Source of the DNA: Gracilimonas sp.
GTDB lineage: Bacteria > Bacteroidota > Rhodothermia > Balneolales > Balneolaceae
Reading direction: 5' to 3'
NCBI RefSeq assembly: GCF_040218225.1
Contig: NZ_JAVJQO010000004.1
Location: 310,001 to 374,000, forward strand
DNA: 64,000 bases
Positions 45,206 to 53,434 of the stretch are shown here, piece by piece. Within the stretch, counting starts at the first letter, position 1; each line of letters opens with the position of its first letter. Under the pieces are notes generated by a model, which searched no databases, was not told where the DNA came from, and saw only the letters and a list, made by a program, of their open reading frames with translations. The position numbers and the translations under genes were made by a program.

Positions 45206-47398
45206 ATGGATGAACAACGCTGGCATACGATTAATAAAATTCTGGATACAGCCCTGAGCCTCCGGGAAGAAACACGTTCCGATTACGTGCGGGAAACCTG
45301 CGGGGAGGATGCTATTCTGGCTGATGAGATTCTGGCCTTGTTAGAAACCCTACCTAAAAGTGATGCATTCTGGAAATCAAAGAAAGGGTTAAACGAAACA
45401 CTGCTCCATAACTATAACCAGACTTTGTCTGATCAATTCACTCCTTTCCGGATAGGAAAATATCAGGTTTCGGAAGTTATCGGGCAGGGTGGCATGGGCA
45501 TGGTGTATAAAGCACATCGTGCAGATGGTGAGTTCGAGCGATCTGTGGCTATCAAAGTGGTAAGTGAATATTTTACTTCTGAAGGAATGCTGAACCGCTT
45601 CCGGCAGGAGCGACAGATATTAGCCAAACTAAATCACCCCAATATTGCCGTATTATTTGATGGCGGTGTTAGTGAGGCCGGCCGGCCTTATCTGGTTATG
45701 GAGCTTATTTCCGGAAAACCTATTACTGAGTATTGTGAAGATAAAAATTCAGGGCTTTCCGAACGGATTGAGTTGATCAAAAAATTGTGCTCAACTGTCC
45801 AGTATGCCCATCAGAATTTGGTAGTACATCAAGACATTAAGCCCTCTAATGTATTAGTTGATGAACGGGGTGAACTGAAAGTTCTGGACTTCGGAATTGC
45901 CCGGCTTTTGGAAGATTACAATGCCACAGATTCTACCGCACAATTGATGAGCTTACAGTATGCCTCTCCTGAACAGGTTCGTAATGATGTCATTTCCACG
46001 ACTTCGGATGTGTACAACATCGGGCTGATTGCATACGAGCTAATTGCCGGGAAAAAACCTTTTGATCTCTCTGGATTGAACCGGTCTGAAGTCAAAGAAA
46101 AAATCCTCAATGAACATCCCGCCCCACTTCCTGCTACCATCAGTCGTGATCTTGAATCCATTATTCTGAAGGCCCTTCAAAAAGATCCAAAGAAACGCTA
46201 TGCTACCACAAATGAGCTCTTTGAGGATTTGCTCAATTTTCAGCAGCACTATCCGGTAAAAGCAGCATATAATGGGATTTCATATCGGATCACAAAGTTT
46301 TTAAAACGAAATCAAAGGATCGCTGCTATTGTGGGCTTTGTGATTTTAGCAGCGACTTCCTTTCTGTTTTATCACCTTCGAACCATTTCATCAGAAAGGG
46401 ATAAAGCTCTTGAAGAAGCTGAAAAAGCGCGAATTACCAGTGCCTTTATGTCGGGCGTATTTGAGAATGCTGACTATACCCGCGATAATGAAACGGCCAT
46501 CACTTCCAACCAGTTTCTTGATGATGGCGTTGAATACATTCACCGGGATCTTGGGGACTACCCCGATGTACAGGCGAACTTGCTCGAGACCGTGGCTCGT
46601 ATTCATCACAATCTTGGAAATCTGGATAAGGCTGAAGCACTGTATTTAGAAGTTGCTTCTATCAGAGAAGAGCTTCCTTCAGATCATCCCGAAAAACATC
46701 TACTGGCTTCTTGTTATCACAACTTAGGTGATTTTTACCGGGATCGGGGAAACTACTCCAAATCAGAAGGCTATTTCATTCAGGCATTAGAACAAAAACA
46801 AAACAGTCCTGACATTGAGTTTGCCTCGCTCGGAAATACCATGGAAGCATTGGGGTGGACCTGGTTTATCCAAGGTAAAACTTCAAAGGCCGACTCTATT
46901 CTAAGTATTGCCCAGTCCGGTTATGAATCTGCCCAAATGACCGAAACTATCTTGTACTCTAACGTGCTACAAAATCTGGCTTGGATTCATTTTTCAAACA
47001 ATGATGCACAAAAATCAGACAGCCTTTTCAGAGCTGCACTCAGCTTAAGAGAAGAACTTCATGAAAGCAACGCCCCCAATGCCTCCAGAAAAGTGATCGC
47101 TCAAACCCTGCACAGTCTCGGCTGGGTTACTTTTGTTCAGGGTAATCTTGATGAAGCGGCCAGTTTTACCGAACGTGCAGTCGAAATAAGAGATCAAACG
47201 CTGGGCCGAAACCATTTTGAAACTGCCTGGAGCCTGAATAACCTTGGGCTGATCGAGAGAGCCCGCAATAACAGGGATCGCGCCGGAAAGCTATTACAAG
47301 AAGCCTATGAAATCAGAAAAGAAATCTTGGGCGAGTCTCACCCGCATACCATTCAGAGCTTAAATAACCTTACCTTATTTGAGCAGGATCTTAAGTAA
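45206..47398 (+). CDS. Membrane Ser/Thr protein kinase with C-terminal TPRs
   Basis: A 730-residue Hanks-type kinase. An N-terminal helical stretch precedes the kinase domain (about 85-350): Gly loop VIGQGGMGMVYKA, Lys in VAIKVV, catalytic loop VVHQDIKPSNVLV (HQD replaces HRD), DFGIARL and SPEQV. A membrane helix (IAAIVGFVILAATSFLFYHL, near 376-395) follows, and then about 330 residues of TPR repeats (LHNYN-independent; for example AWSLNNLGLIERARNNRDRA) outside the cell membrane. It follows the ECF sigma gene by 33 bases, the usual sigma/kinase unit, and probably phosphorylates the sigma factor or its regulator. Confidence 0.9.
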   Translation: MDEQRWHTINKILDTALSLREETRSDYVRETCGEDAILADEILALLETLPKSDAFWKSKKGLNETLLHNYNQTLSDQFTPFRIGKYQVSEVIGQGGMGMVYKAHRADGEFERSVAIKVVSEYFTSEGMLNRFRQERQILAKLNHPNIAVLFDGGVSEAGRPYLVMELISGKPITEYCEDKNSGLSERIELIKKLCSTVQYAHQNLVVHQDIKPSNVLVDERGELKVLDFGIARLLEDYNATDSTAQLMSLQYASPEQVRNDVISTTSDVYNIGLIAYELIAGKKPFDLSGLNRSEVKEKILNEHPAPLPATISRDLESIILKALQKDPKKRYATTNELFEDLLNFQQHYPVKAAYNGISYRITKFLKRNQRIAAIVGFVILAATSFLFYHLRTISSERDKALEEAEKARITSAFMSGVFENADYTRDNETAITSNQFLDDGVEYIHRDLGDYPDVQANLLETVARIHHNLGNLDKAEALYLEVASIREELPSDHPEKHLLASCYHNLGDFYRDRGNYSKSEGYFIQALEQKQNSPDIEFASLGNTMEALGWTWFIQGKTSKADSILSIAQSGYESAQMTETILYSNVLQNLAWIHFSNNDAQKSDSLFRAALSLREELHESNAPNASRKVIAQTLHSLGWVTFVQGNLDEAASFTERAVEIRDQTLGRNHFETAWSLNNLGLIERARNNRDRAGKLLQEAYEIRKEILGESHPHTIQSLNNLTLFEQDLK

Positions 47399-47443
47399 GT
47401 TCATTATTTGAACGAACTCCCCGCTTTAATAAGTTTAGATGGT

Positions 47444-48010
47444 ATGAATGAAAAACACTTTCACATAAAAAACATGGTGTGCAGCCATTGTGCAGAAGTT
47501 CTGGAAGAAAAACTACTGGCCGCTGATTTTGAAATTCAGAAAATTGAGCTTGGTCTTCTCACCCTATCAAATCCCGTTACCCAAAACGAATATGAACGCC
47601 TAATACAGGTGGTAAGAAATAATGGTTTTGAAATTATCAACGATAAAGGAAGCCGTATTGTAGAGCAGATCAAACAGCTTATTGTAAAACTGGTTCGTAC
47701 TGACCAGGAGTTAGAGGGCAACCTTTCGGATTACCTCTCTAAAAAAATCAACAAAGACTACCAGCAACTCAGCCGGCTTTTTTCTAATGTGGAGGGCAAA
47801 TCCATTGAACGTTATTATATCTTACAAAAAATAGAGCGGGCTAAAGAACTCATCGTTTATGGAGAGCAAAGCCTCACAGAAATTGCTTACGAATTAGGAT
47901 ATAGTAGTCAGCAGCATTTTTCCCGGCAGTTCAAGAAAGAGACCGGTCTATCCCCATCACATTTCAAGGACGTGAAAGAGAATAAACGCATCTCCATTGA
48001 CAAACTCTGA
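47444..48010 (+). CDS. HMA-domain/AraC-type fusion regulator (first copy)
   Basis: A 188-residue protein. The N-terminal 65 residues are a heavy-metal-associated domain with the metal site NMVCSHCAEVLEEKL; the C-terminal 100 are an AraC-type DNA-binding domain (IERAKELIVYGEQSLTEIAY, LGYSSQQHFSRQFKKETGLS). A TTG at 47408 would add 12 residues, but the ATG at 47444 aligns with the start of the second copy at 51856 (MNEKHFHIKNMVC against MEKMTLHIKNMVC). It precedes a Zn/Cd-type P-ATPase on the same strand by 83 bases and is most simply its metal-sensing regulator; that is inference. Confidence 0.85.
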   Translation: MNEKHFHIKNMVCSHCAEVLEEKLLAADFEIQKIELGLLTLSNPVTQNEYERLIQVVRNNGFEIINDKGSRIVEQIKQLIVKLVRTDQELEGNLSDYLSKKINKDYQQLSRLFSNVEGKSIERYYILQKIERAKELIVYGEQSLTEIAYELGYSSQQHFSRQFKKETGLSPSHFKDVKENKRISIDKL

Positions 48011-48093
48011 CAAAATCCTGCACAAGAATTACAGAATACTGCAATACAAGAAGTCTGGCTAAGGCTATTTTAGGATGAACTAAGTTTTTATCC

Positions 48094-50043
48094 ATGATTT
48101 CATTCCTAAAAAAATACAAAGAAGTAGCCGTTGCCTCCGTTTTTTTGATTTTAGCGCTGGTTGTTCAGCATGCCTTATCATTTCCAAGTCAGGAGTTTGT
48201 GTATATCCCTCTTTTTGTGCTTTCCTACCTTTTTGTGGGCGGACCGGTATGGATAAAAGCCTGGCAGTCAATGAGAAAAGGGACCGTTTTCAGTGAATTC
48301 TTCCTGATGGGCATTGCCACAGTCGGAGCGTTTGCTCTGGGAGAATATGCTGAGGGAGTAGCGGTAATGCTGTTCTATATGATTGGAGAATATGCGCAGC
48401 ACGGGGCGGTTACCAAGGCCCGTCATTCTATTCAAAAGTTGCTTGATCAGCAACCGGATATAGCCACGGTAGAGCGAAACGGAGCAACCTTAATGGTTCA
48501 TCCTTCACAAGTTAATATTGGTGATGTCATTCAGGTCAGGCCGGGTGAAAAAGTCCCTCTGGATGGAGAGCTGCTTTCAGAAAAAGCTTCCTTTAATACG
48601 GCTGCACTGACCGGCGAATCGAAGCCCATGAACCGGACTTCTGGGGAGGAGATTTGGGCCGGATCCATCAACCAGAACACTCCTGTAAGAATTAAGGTAA
48701 CCAGTAGTTTTAAAGACACCAAATTATCACACATCCTGGAGATGGTGCAGGAAGCCTCACAACGTAAAGCGCCCACTCAGCGCTTCATGACAAGGTTTGC
48801 TAAAGTTTATACGCCCATCGTCGTATGGCTGGCTGTTGCGGTCACTTTTCTGCCTTACCTTTTTGTTGAGTCTTATGTATTTCAGGAATGGTTTTATAAA
48901 GCACTCGTTTTTCTTGTTGTCTCCTGCCCATGTGGATTGGTGATTTCCATCCCGCTGGGCTATTTTGGCGGCATTGGTGCGGCTTCAAGAAATGGAATCT
49001 TATTGAAGGGCTCTGACTACCTGGATCAGCTTCGAAAGATGAATACGTTGTTCATGGATAAAACCGGAACCCTCACAGAAGGCTCCTTTGAGGTGCAGGA
49101 TGTCATCACTCATAACGGGGTCAGCAGTGATGAAATCATTGGCATCGCAGCTTCTCTTGAACAACACTCCACTCACCCGATTGGAAAGGCTATTCTTGCC
49201 TTTAAAAACGGACAAACCCTTCACGAAGTCGAAAACCAGCAGGAAGTTTCGGGGAAAGGACTAAAAGGCATGATCAACCAGCAACAAGTTTTAGTTGGAA
49301 ACCATGATTTGCTGGCAGAACACGATGTGGAAATCTCGAACGCCAACTACTCCAAACCTTATACTTTTGTACATGTAGCCATAGATGGAGAACACGCAGG
49401 CACCATAACTATATCCGACCGGGTTAAAGAAGACAGCAAGCGAGCCATCGAAGATCTCAAGGCAAAAGGAATTCAGCGATTGGTCATGCTTTCCGGTGAT
49501 AACCCTGAAGTGGTTTCTTTTGTAGCCAATGAGCTTGGGATTGATGAAGCCTATGGCGGACTTCTTCCTGATGAAAAATATGAGAGGGTGGAAGAAGCCC
49601 TTGGCAAAGGCAATATCGTGGGCTTTATGGGAGACGGAGTGAATGATGCGCCGGTAATTACTCTGGCTGATGTAGGTATTGCCATGGGCGGTATTGGTTC
49701 TGATGCTACCATCGATACAGCCGATGTGGTCATTCAAACCGATCAGCCCTCCAAAGTGGGAAAAGCCATAGATATATCCCGATTCACCCATAAAATTGTA
49801 TGGCAAAACATTGGCTTTGCCCTGGGCATCAAAGTGTTGGTAATGGGGCTTGCAGCCGCCGGCCTGGCCTCGATGTGGGAGGCTATTTTTGCTGATGTAG
49901 GCGTTGCCCTTATCGCGATTGCCAATGCAATCCGGGTTCAAAACAAATTTTCTGAAGATGGTTCAATATTCGACTTATTCAGGAAAGGGAATAAAGTTTC
50001 GGAGCCTGAACTTGCTGCGGTTTCTTGCTGTGATGCTTGTTAA
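48094..50043 (+). CDS. Heavy-metal (Zn/Cd/Co-type) P-type ATPase
   Basis: A 649-residue P1B-type efflux ATPase. Motifs in order: actuator TGESKPM, metal-channel SCPCGLVISIP, phosphorylation DKTGTLTEG, HP locus STHPIGKAI and hinge GDGVNDAPV. It lacks the usual N-terminal HMA domain: the protein starts directly at the first membrane helix. Instead it ends in a Cys-rich tail SCCDAC. CPC plus HP motifs indicate soft divalent ions such as Zn, Cd, Pb or Co. It follows the HMA-AraC regulator and converges with the ICMT/permease operon, 12 bases between stops. Confidence 0.93.
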   Translation: MISFLKKYKEVAVASVFLILALVVQHALSFPSQEFVYIPLFVLSYLFVGGPVWIKAWQSMRKGTVFSEFFLMGIATVGAFALGEYAEGVAVMLFYMIGEYAQHGAVTKARHSIQKLLDQQPDIATVERNGATLMVHPSQVNIGDVIQVRPGEKVPLDGELLSEKASFNTAALTGESKPMNRTSGEEIWAGSINQNTPVRIKVTSSFKDTKLSHILEMVQEASQRKAPTQRFMTRFAKVYTPIVVWLAVAVTFLPYLFVESYVFQEWFYKALVFLVVSCPCGLVISIPLGYFGGIGAASRNGILLKGSDYLDQLRKMNTLFMDKTGTLTEGSFEVQDVITHNGVSSDEIIGIAASLEQHSTHPIGKAILAFKNGQTLHEVENQQEVSGKGLKGMINQQQVLVGNHDLLAEHDVEISNANYSKPYTFVHVAIDGEHAGTITISDRVKEDSKRAIEDLKAKGIQRLVMLSGDNPEVVSFVANELGIDEAYGGLLPDEKYERVEEALGKGNIVGFMGDGVNDAPVITLADVGIAMGGIGSDATIDTADVVIQTDQPSKVGKAIDISRFTHKIVWQNIGFALGIKVLVMGLAAAGLASMWEAIFADVGVALIAIANAIRVQNKFSEDGSIFDLFRKGNKVSEPELAAVSCCDAC

Positions 50044-50055
50044 TTTTTAGATACT

Positions 50056-50517
50056 TCAAATCCAGCGCCGGACTTCCTCTTTGTACTCCACAAACTCCTT
50101 CCCAAACTTTTGCTCCATCATTTCTTCTTCGGGTTGAACCTGGAATATATTCATGTACCAAATAAATAACGCAGGGATCAACATGGTGAGCCCGTTTCCA
50201 AATTTCATAACCCCGGCCAAAAGAATAAACACCATGCCGAGATACATCGGGTTTCGGGTAAAGCGGTAGATTCCTGATTTGACAAGTGCAGTGGTATTCT
50301 GTGGCTTATGTGGATTAACCGTGGTTGATTTTCGACTGAATTCAATCACCCCAAGAAGTACAATCGAACCACCAACCAGAACAAGGCCGCCAAACAACCA
50401 ATCCGGAAAGTCAAAAGTTGTTGGTTCAAAATTGAGCCGCTTATCTAAACCCCACATCAACCCGATGCATATCAAGAAAAGAAGTGCCGGCGGGATTTTT
50501 AATTTGAGCCATTTCAT
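50056..50517 (-). CDS. Isoprenylcysteine carboxyl methyltransferase-like membrane protein
   Basis: A 153-residue membrane protein with four to five helices. The C-terminal half carries the ICMT/PEMT signature (GIYRFTRNPMYLGMVFILL, QVQPEEEMMEQKFGKEFVEY), which binds S-adenosylmethionine in relatives. The substrate is unknown; bacterial relatives often lie near metal-resistance genes. It overlaps the permease gene by 4 bases and is last in the HMA-AraC/permease/ICMT operon. Confidence 0.85.
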   Translation of the reverse strand: MKWLKLKIPPALLFLICIGLMWGLDKRLNFEPTTFDFPDWLFGGLVLVGGSIVLLGVIEFSRKSTTVNPHKPQNTTALVKSGIYRFTRNPMYLGMVFILLAGVMKFGNGLTMLIPALFIWYMNIFQVQPEEEMMEQKFGKEFVEYKEEVRRWI

Positions 50518-51275
50518 AGTAATCCTGTTTTAGATAAAATCATGTAAGATCCACTTATAACCATAACGACCAGCACGTATTTTCGGAAGGTATCATCGGT
50601 CATAGAACTTAGTAGCTTTTTCCCAACCAGGTTTCCTGCTGTGGCTCCCAACCCTAACACGATTCCCAATATCCATAAGTCGCCGTATAGCGCTCCTAAA
50701 AAAGAATACGTTCCAATCTGTACAATCCCCATAAAAAAGGAATTGGCTGTTTTGGTAGCGATCATTTCTTCTTTCAGAATCCCTGCGTTGAGGTAAAACG
50801 GATTAAGTACCGGGCCAAGTCCGCCCACGATAGTTGAAATGGAAGCCACTCCCACCCCAAGCGGAAGCCAGTACCACTTCTTCATTCTGAAGGTGCGTTC
50901 TTTTTTCCCAAACCGATATTGAAAAACCGTGCTCACCAAAAAGACACCAATAATAACCTGAAACCAGCTTGCCTCTACCTTGGTGAACAGCCACCCAGCG
51001 ATTAACACACCGACCACAGCAGCCGGGGCATACCACCTGACAACATCCCACCTGATATCATCCCAGAAAATAATGAGCCGTGAAGGACGACCAATCAAAT
51101 CTCCAAGGTTGATTATAGGCGCCACTACTTTCGGGCCAAACATAAAATTAATGGCAGGAATCAAAAGGAGTGAGCCGCCACCGCCTGAAATCACAGAAAT
51201 GATGTAAGCACCCATCCCTGCAAAGAAGACAGCTGCGTACATCCACCAGGGCTCTGTAAACAGGGATTCTATCAT
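50514..51275 (-). CDS. TauE/SafE (TSUP) family permease
   Basis: A 253-residue membrane protein with about eight helices. It contains the two-fold GGGGSLLLIPAINFMFGP and VGGLGPVLNPFYLNAGI segments of the sulfite exporter TauE/SafE family. Members move sulfur oxyanions or organosulfonates, and some are linked to metal stress. The HMA-AraC gene is 8 bases upstream and the methyltransferase overlaps downstream, so it is one operon. Confidence 0.87.
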   Translation of the reverse strand: MIESLFTEPWWMYAAVFFAGMGAYIISVISGGGGSLLLIPAINFMFGPKVVAPIINLGDLIGRPSRLIIFWDDIRWDVVRWYAPAAVVGVLIAGWLFTKVEASWFQVIIGVFLVSTVFQYRFGKKERTFRMKKWYWLPLGVGVASISTIVGGLGPVLNPFYLNAGILKEEMIATKTANSFFMGIVQIGTYSFLGALYGDLWILGIVLGLGATAGNLVGKKLLSSMTDDTFRKYVLVVMVISGSYMILSKTGLL

Positions 51276-51283
51276 GAATGCTT

Positions 51284-51856
51284 CTAAATTTTATCGAGGG
51301 CTTTTCGCTCTGGGTTTTGCAGCTTCTGATAGTCACTCATACTCATGCCCGTAATCTCTTTAAATTGCCGGGACAAGTGCTGAAGATTTTTATACCCCAG
51401 CTGGTAGGCAATTTCGCTGAAGCTAAGATTTCCGTATTCCACCCGTTCTTTGGCTTTTTCAATTTTGAGCCGGATGAAGTACTTCTCAATGGTAACTTCT
51501 TCTTTCTTTGAAAAAGCACGGGAAATGGTAGCATAACTTTTAGCCAGGTGTGTAGCCAGAAAATCAGACAGTGAAGTCTCATCGGTTTCAAGCTTTCCGG
51601 ACTCCACCCATTCAATCAGGGTGGTTTTTACTTTTTCAACAAGAATGGAGTCGTCATCTTTCAATAAACCGAAGTTAAACCGATCCAATTCTTTTTCGAT
51701 TTCCCGAAGAGTTGGGTGTTCTCCATTGCGGGTTACTTCAGCTTTGCCGAGTTGTACGTGGTTTACTTCTAGCCCAAGTGCAGTGAGAGCCGTCTCAATA
51801 ACCATCTCGCAGCGGCCACAGACCATATTTTTTATATGCAGTGTCATTTTTTCCAT
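51284..51856 (-). CDS. HMA-domain/AraC-type fusion regulator (second copy)
   Basis: A 190-residue protein with the same design as the protein at 47444. The HMA domain has NMVCGRCEMVIETAL (residues 10-24), and the AraC-type DNA-binding domain has KIEKAKERVEYGNLSFSEIA and LGYKNLQHLSRQFKEITGMS. The two are roughly one-third identical and clearly paralogous. It heads an operon with a TSUP permease and an ICMT-like protein. The 164-base upstream gap holds its promoter and a 10-bp inverted repeat. Confidence 0.87.
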   Translation of the reverse strand: MEKMTLHIKNMVCGRCEMVIETALTALGLEVNHVQLGKAEVTRNGEHPTLREIEKELDRFNFGLLKDDDSILVEKVKTTLIEWVESGKLETDETSLSDFLATHLAKSYATISRAFSKKEEVTIEKYFIRLKIEKAKERVEYGNLSFSEIAYQLGYKNLQHLSRQFKEITGMSMSDYQKLQNPERKALDKI

Positions 51857-51940
51857 GGTGTCAATGTAAACAGAAGTGGAAGTAACTGCATTCAGCCAAA
51901 AAATGTGTTACAAAATTCGGAAAAAAACTTACTGGATTAT

Positions 51941-52012
51941 GAATATTCAATATCCAACACTGAATGATGATTGAAGAAGTAAACCTCTTTGAATATTGGT
52001 TCTTGAATATTC
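51941..52012. repeat. Inverted repeat downstream of the VOC gene
   Basis: GAATATTCAA (51941-51950) is the exact reverse complement of TTGAATATTC (52003-52012), 52 bases apart. The segment lies between the VOC stop and the HMA-AraC gene. There is no T-run suited to a terminator, so it may be an intergenic repeat remnant. Confidence 0.4.
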
Positions 52013-52020
52013 TTGTTTGG

Positions 52021-52383
52021 TTATTCGACCCCCTTGTCTGACCAAACCGCAAACTCATTCCCGCTGGGTTCAATGAAATGAAAGCGACGTCCGCCTGGAA
52101 AAGAAAAAATATCCTTTATGATTTTTCCGCCTGCTGCTTTAACTTTTTGCTGTGTCGACTCTAACTCAGAGCTATAAAAAATTACAAGGGCCCCTCCGGC
52201 TTCAGTCGTTGATTTCTTTTCTGATTTAAAGAACCCGCCATTGATTCCTTCATTGGCAAAGTCACAATATTCCGGGCCATAGTCCGTGAACTTCCAGCCA
52301 AAAGCTTTGCTAAAAAATTTCTTGGTAGCCTCAAGATTAGATGACGGGAACTCTACATAATCGATTTTTTCGTGCTTGCTCAT
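52021..52383 (-). CDS. VOC family (glyoxalase/bleomycin resistance fold) protein
   Basis: A 120-residue single vicinal-oxygen-chelate protein. It begins DYVEFPSSNLEATKKFF and has KAFGWKFTDYG and a final FHFIEPSGNEFAVWSD, typical of small glyoxalase-like proteins of unknown substrate. The start is ATG, and no operon partner is evident. Confidence 0.88.
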   Translation of the reverse strand: MSKHEKIDYVEFPSSNLEATKKFFSKAFGWKFTDYGPEYCDFANEGINGGFFKSEKKSTTEAGGALVIFYSSELESTQQKVKAAGGKIIKDIFSFPGGRRFHFIEPSGNEFAVWSDKGVE

Positions 52384-52528
52384 GTCTCACCCTTTTATTT
52401 AATCGTTCGAATGAATGTAATCACTATCCTTTAAAAAGCTATCTTTTAGGAAATATTCCAGTTACTCTGGAACTCATACTGACGTTTCTTTTAATTACTT
52501 TCCGGAATAATATTCACCAGAAGTTACC

Positions 52529-53371
52529 ATGGAACCATTCAATGTTATTAAAGCGACCGGTGAAGAGGAAAGATTTAGTATATCTAAGTTAAAAAAATCT
52601 CTGAGCAATGCCGGTGCCCAGCCACAAACCATTAAACTCCTGATCAATAATTTAGATGAAAACGGGTTTTTCAGGAATGGCATCACAACAAAAGAATTGT
52701 ACCGGGAAGCTTACCGTATGCTTAAACAAAACTCTCATCGAGTTGCCAGTCGCTACAAGCTAAAGGAAGCATTACTTGAGCTTGGGCCGTCAGGTTACCC
52801 TTTCGAAGTGCTGATTTCTGAAATATTCACCAAGCTTGGTTATAGCACAGAAGTTGGCTCCGTTGTTCGTGGCAAATGCGTCTCCCATGAAATAGATGTA
52901 ATCGCACAAGATGAGAGTGAAGTGTTTATGATGGAATGTAAATTTCATAACAGAAAAGATCATCACTGCAATGTTACTATTCCCTTATATGTACAAGCCC
53001 GCTTTCAGGATGTGTCTGATACCTGGGCAGCAGATTCAAAGCTTAAAAAGAAGAAACCCTCAAGTTACATAGTTACAAATACTCGCTTCACGAAAGACGC
53101 CATGGATTATGCTGAGTGTATGCAGATGAAATTATTAAGCTGGGACTACCCTCAAAAGCAGGGACTACGCACTCTCATTGAAAAGACACATATTCACCCT
53201 GTTACCGTTCTTTCAAGCCTTACAAAAAAGGAAACCATGAAGTTACTCAATAAAAATATAGTTCACTGTGAGCAGCTTCTCGCTAACAAAAGCATACTTG
53301 AAGAACTTCAATTTAGTCACTCTAAAAAAACTACCATCTTAAAAGAGGCTGAAGACCTGTGCTCAGATTAA
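52529..53371 (+). CDS. ATP-cone domain fused to Mrr-like restriction endonuclease
   Basis: A 280-residue protein. Residues 1-90 resemble an ATP-cone (VIKATGEEERFSISKLKKSL, AYRMLKQNSHRVASRYKLK), the nucleotide-sensing fold of NrdR and ribonucleotide reductases. Residues 95-215 form a PD-(D/E)xK nuclease of the Mrr type: YPFEVLISEIFTKLGY, SHEIDVIAQDESEVFMMECK (D...ExK site) and a conserved SSYIVTNTRFTKDA. The last 60 residues are helical. No methylase or specificity gene adjoins it, so it may be a nucleotide-gated nuclease for modified or damaged DNA; that role is inferred. Confidence 0.83.
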   Translation: MEPFNVIKATGEEERFSISKLKKSLSNAGAQPQTIKLLINNLDENGFFRNGITTKELYREAYRMLKQNSHRVASRYKLKEALLELGPSGYPFEVLISEIFTKLGYSTEVGSVVRGKCVSHEIDVIAQDESEVFMMECKFHNRKDHHCNVTIPLYVQARFQDVSDTWAADSKLKKKKPSSYIVTNTRFTKDAMDYAECMQMKLLSWDYPQKQGLRTLIEKTHIHPVTVLSSLTKKETMKLLNKNIVHCEQLLANKSILEELQFSHSKKTTILKEAEDLCSD

Positions 53372-53434
53372 CAAGCTTGGTTTGATGTAGCTGCTTCATT
53401 ATAATCTGATATTCATTAACACAAGAAATTCATC

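Noticed and set aside
49291-49941. 216-residue minus-strand open frame inside the P-type ATPase gene
   Set aside because: It lies wholly antisense to well-conserved ATPase motifs (hinge GDGVNDAPV) and shows no recognisable domain.
47444-51856. Metal locus as a recently acquired genomic island
   Set aside because: I see no integrase, insertion sequence, tRNA junction or direct repeats at its edges, and base composition looks like the neighbours by eye; a computed GC and codon profile would be needed.
52440-52447. TATCTTTT as a -7 box for the ATP-cone nuclease gene
   Set aside because: The last base does not match TAnnTTTG, no -33 box is at the right distance, and the start codon is 80 bases away.
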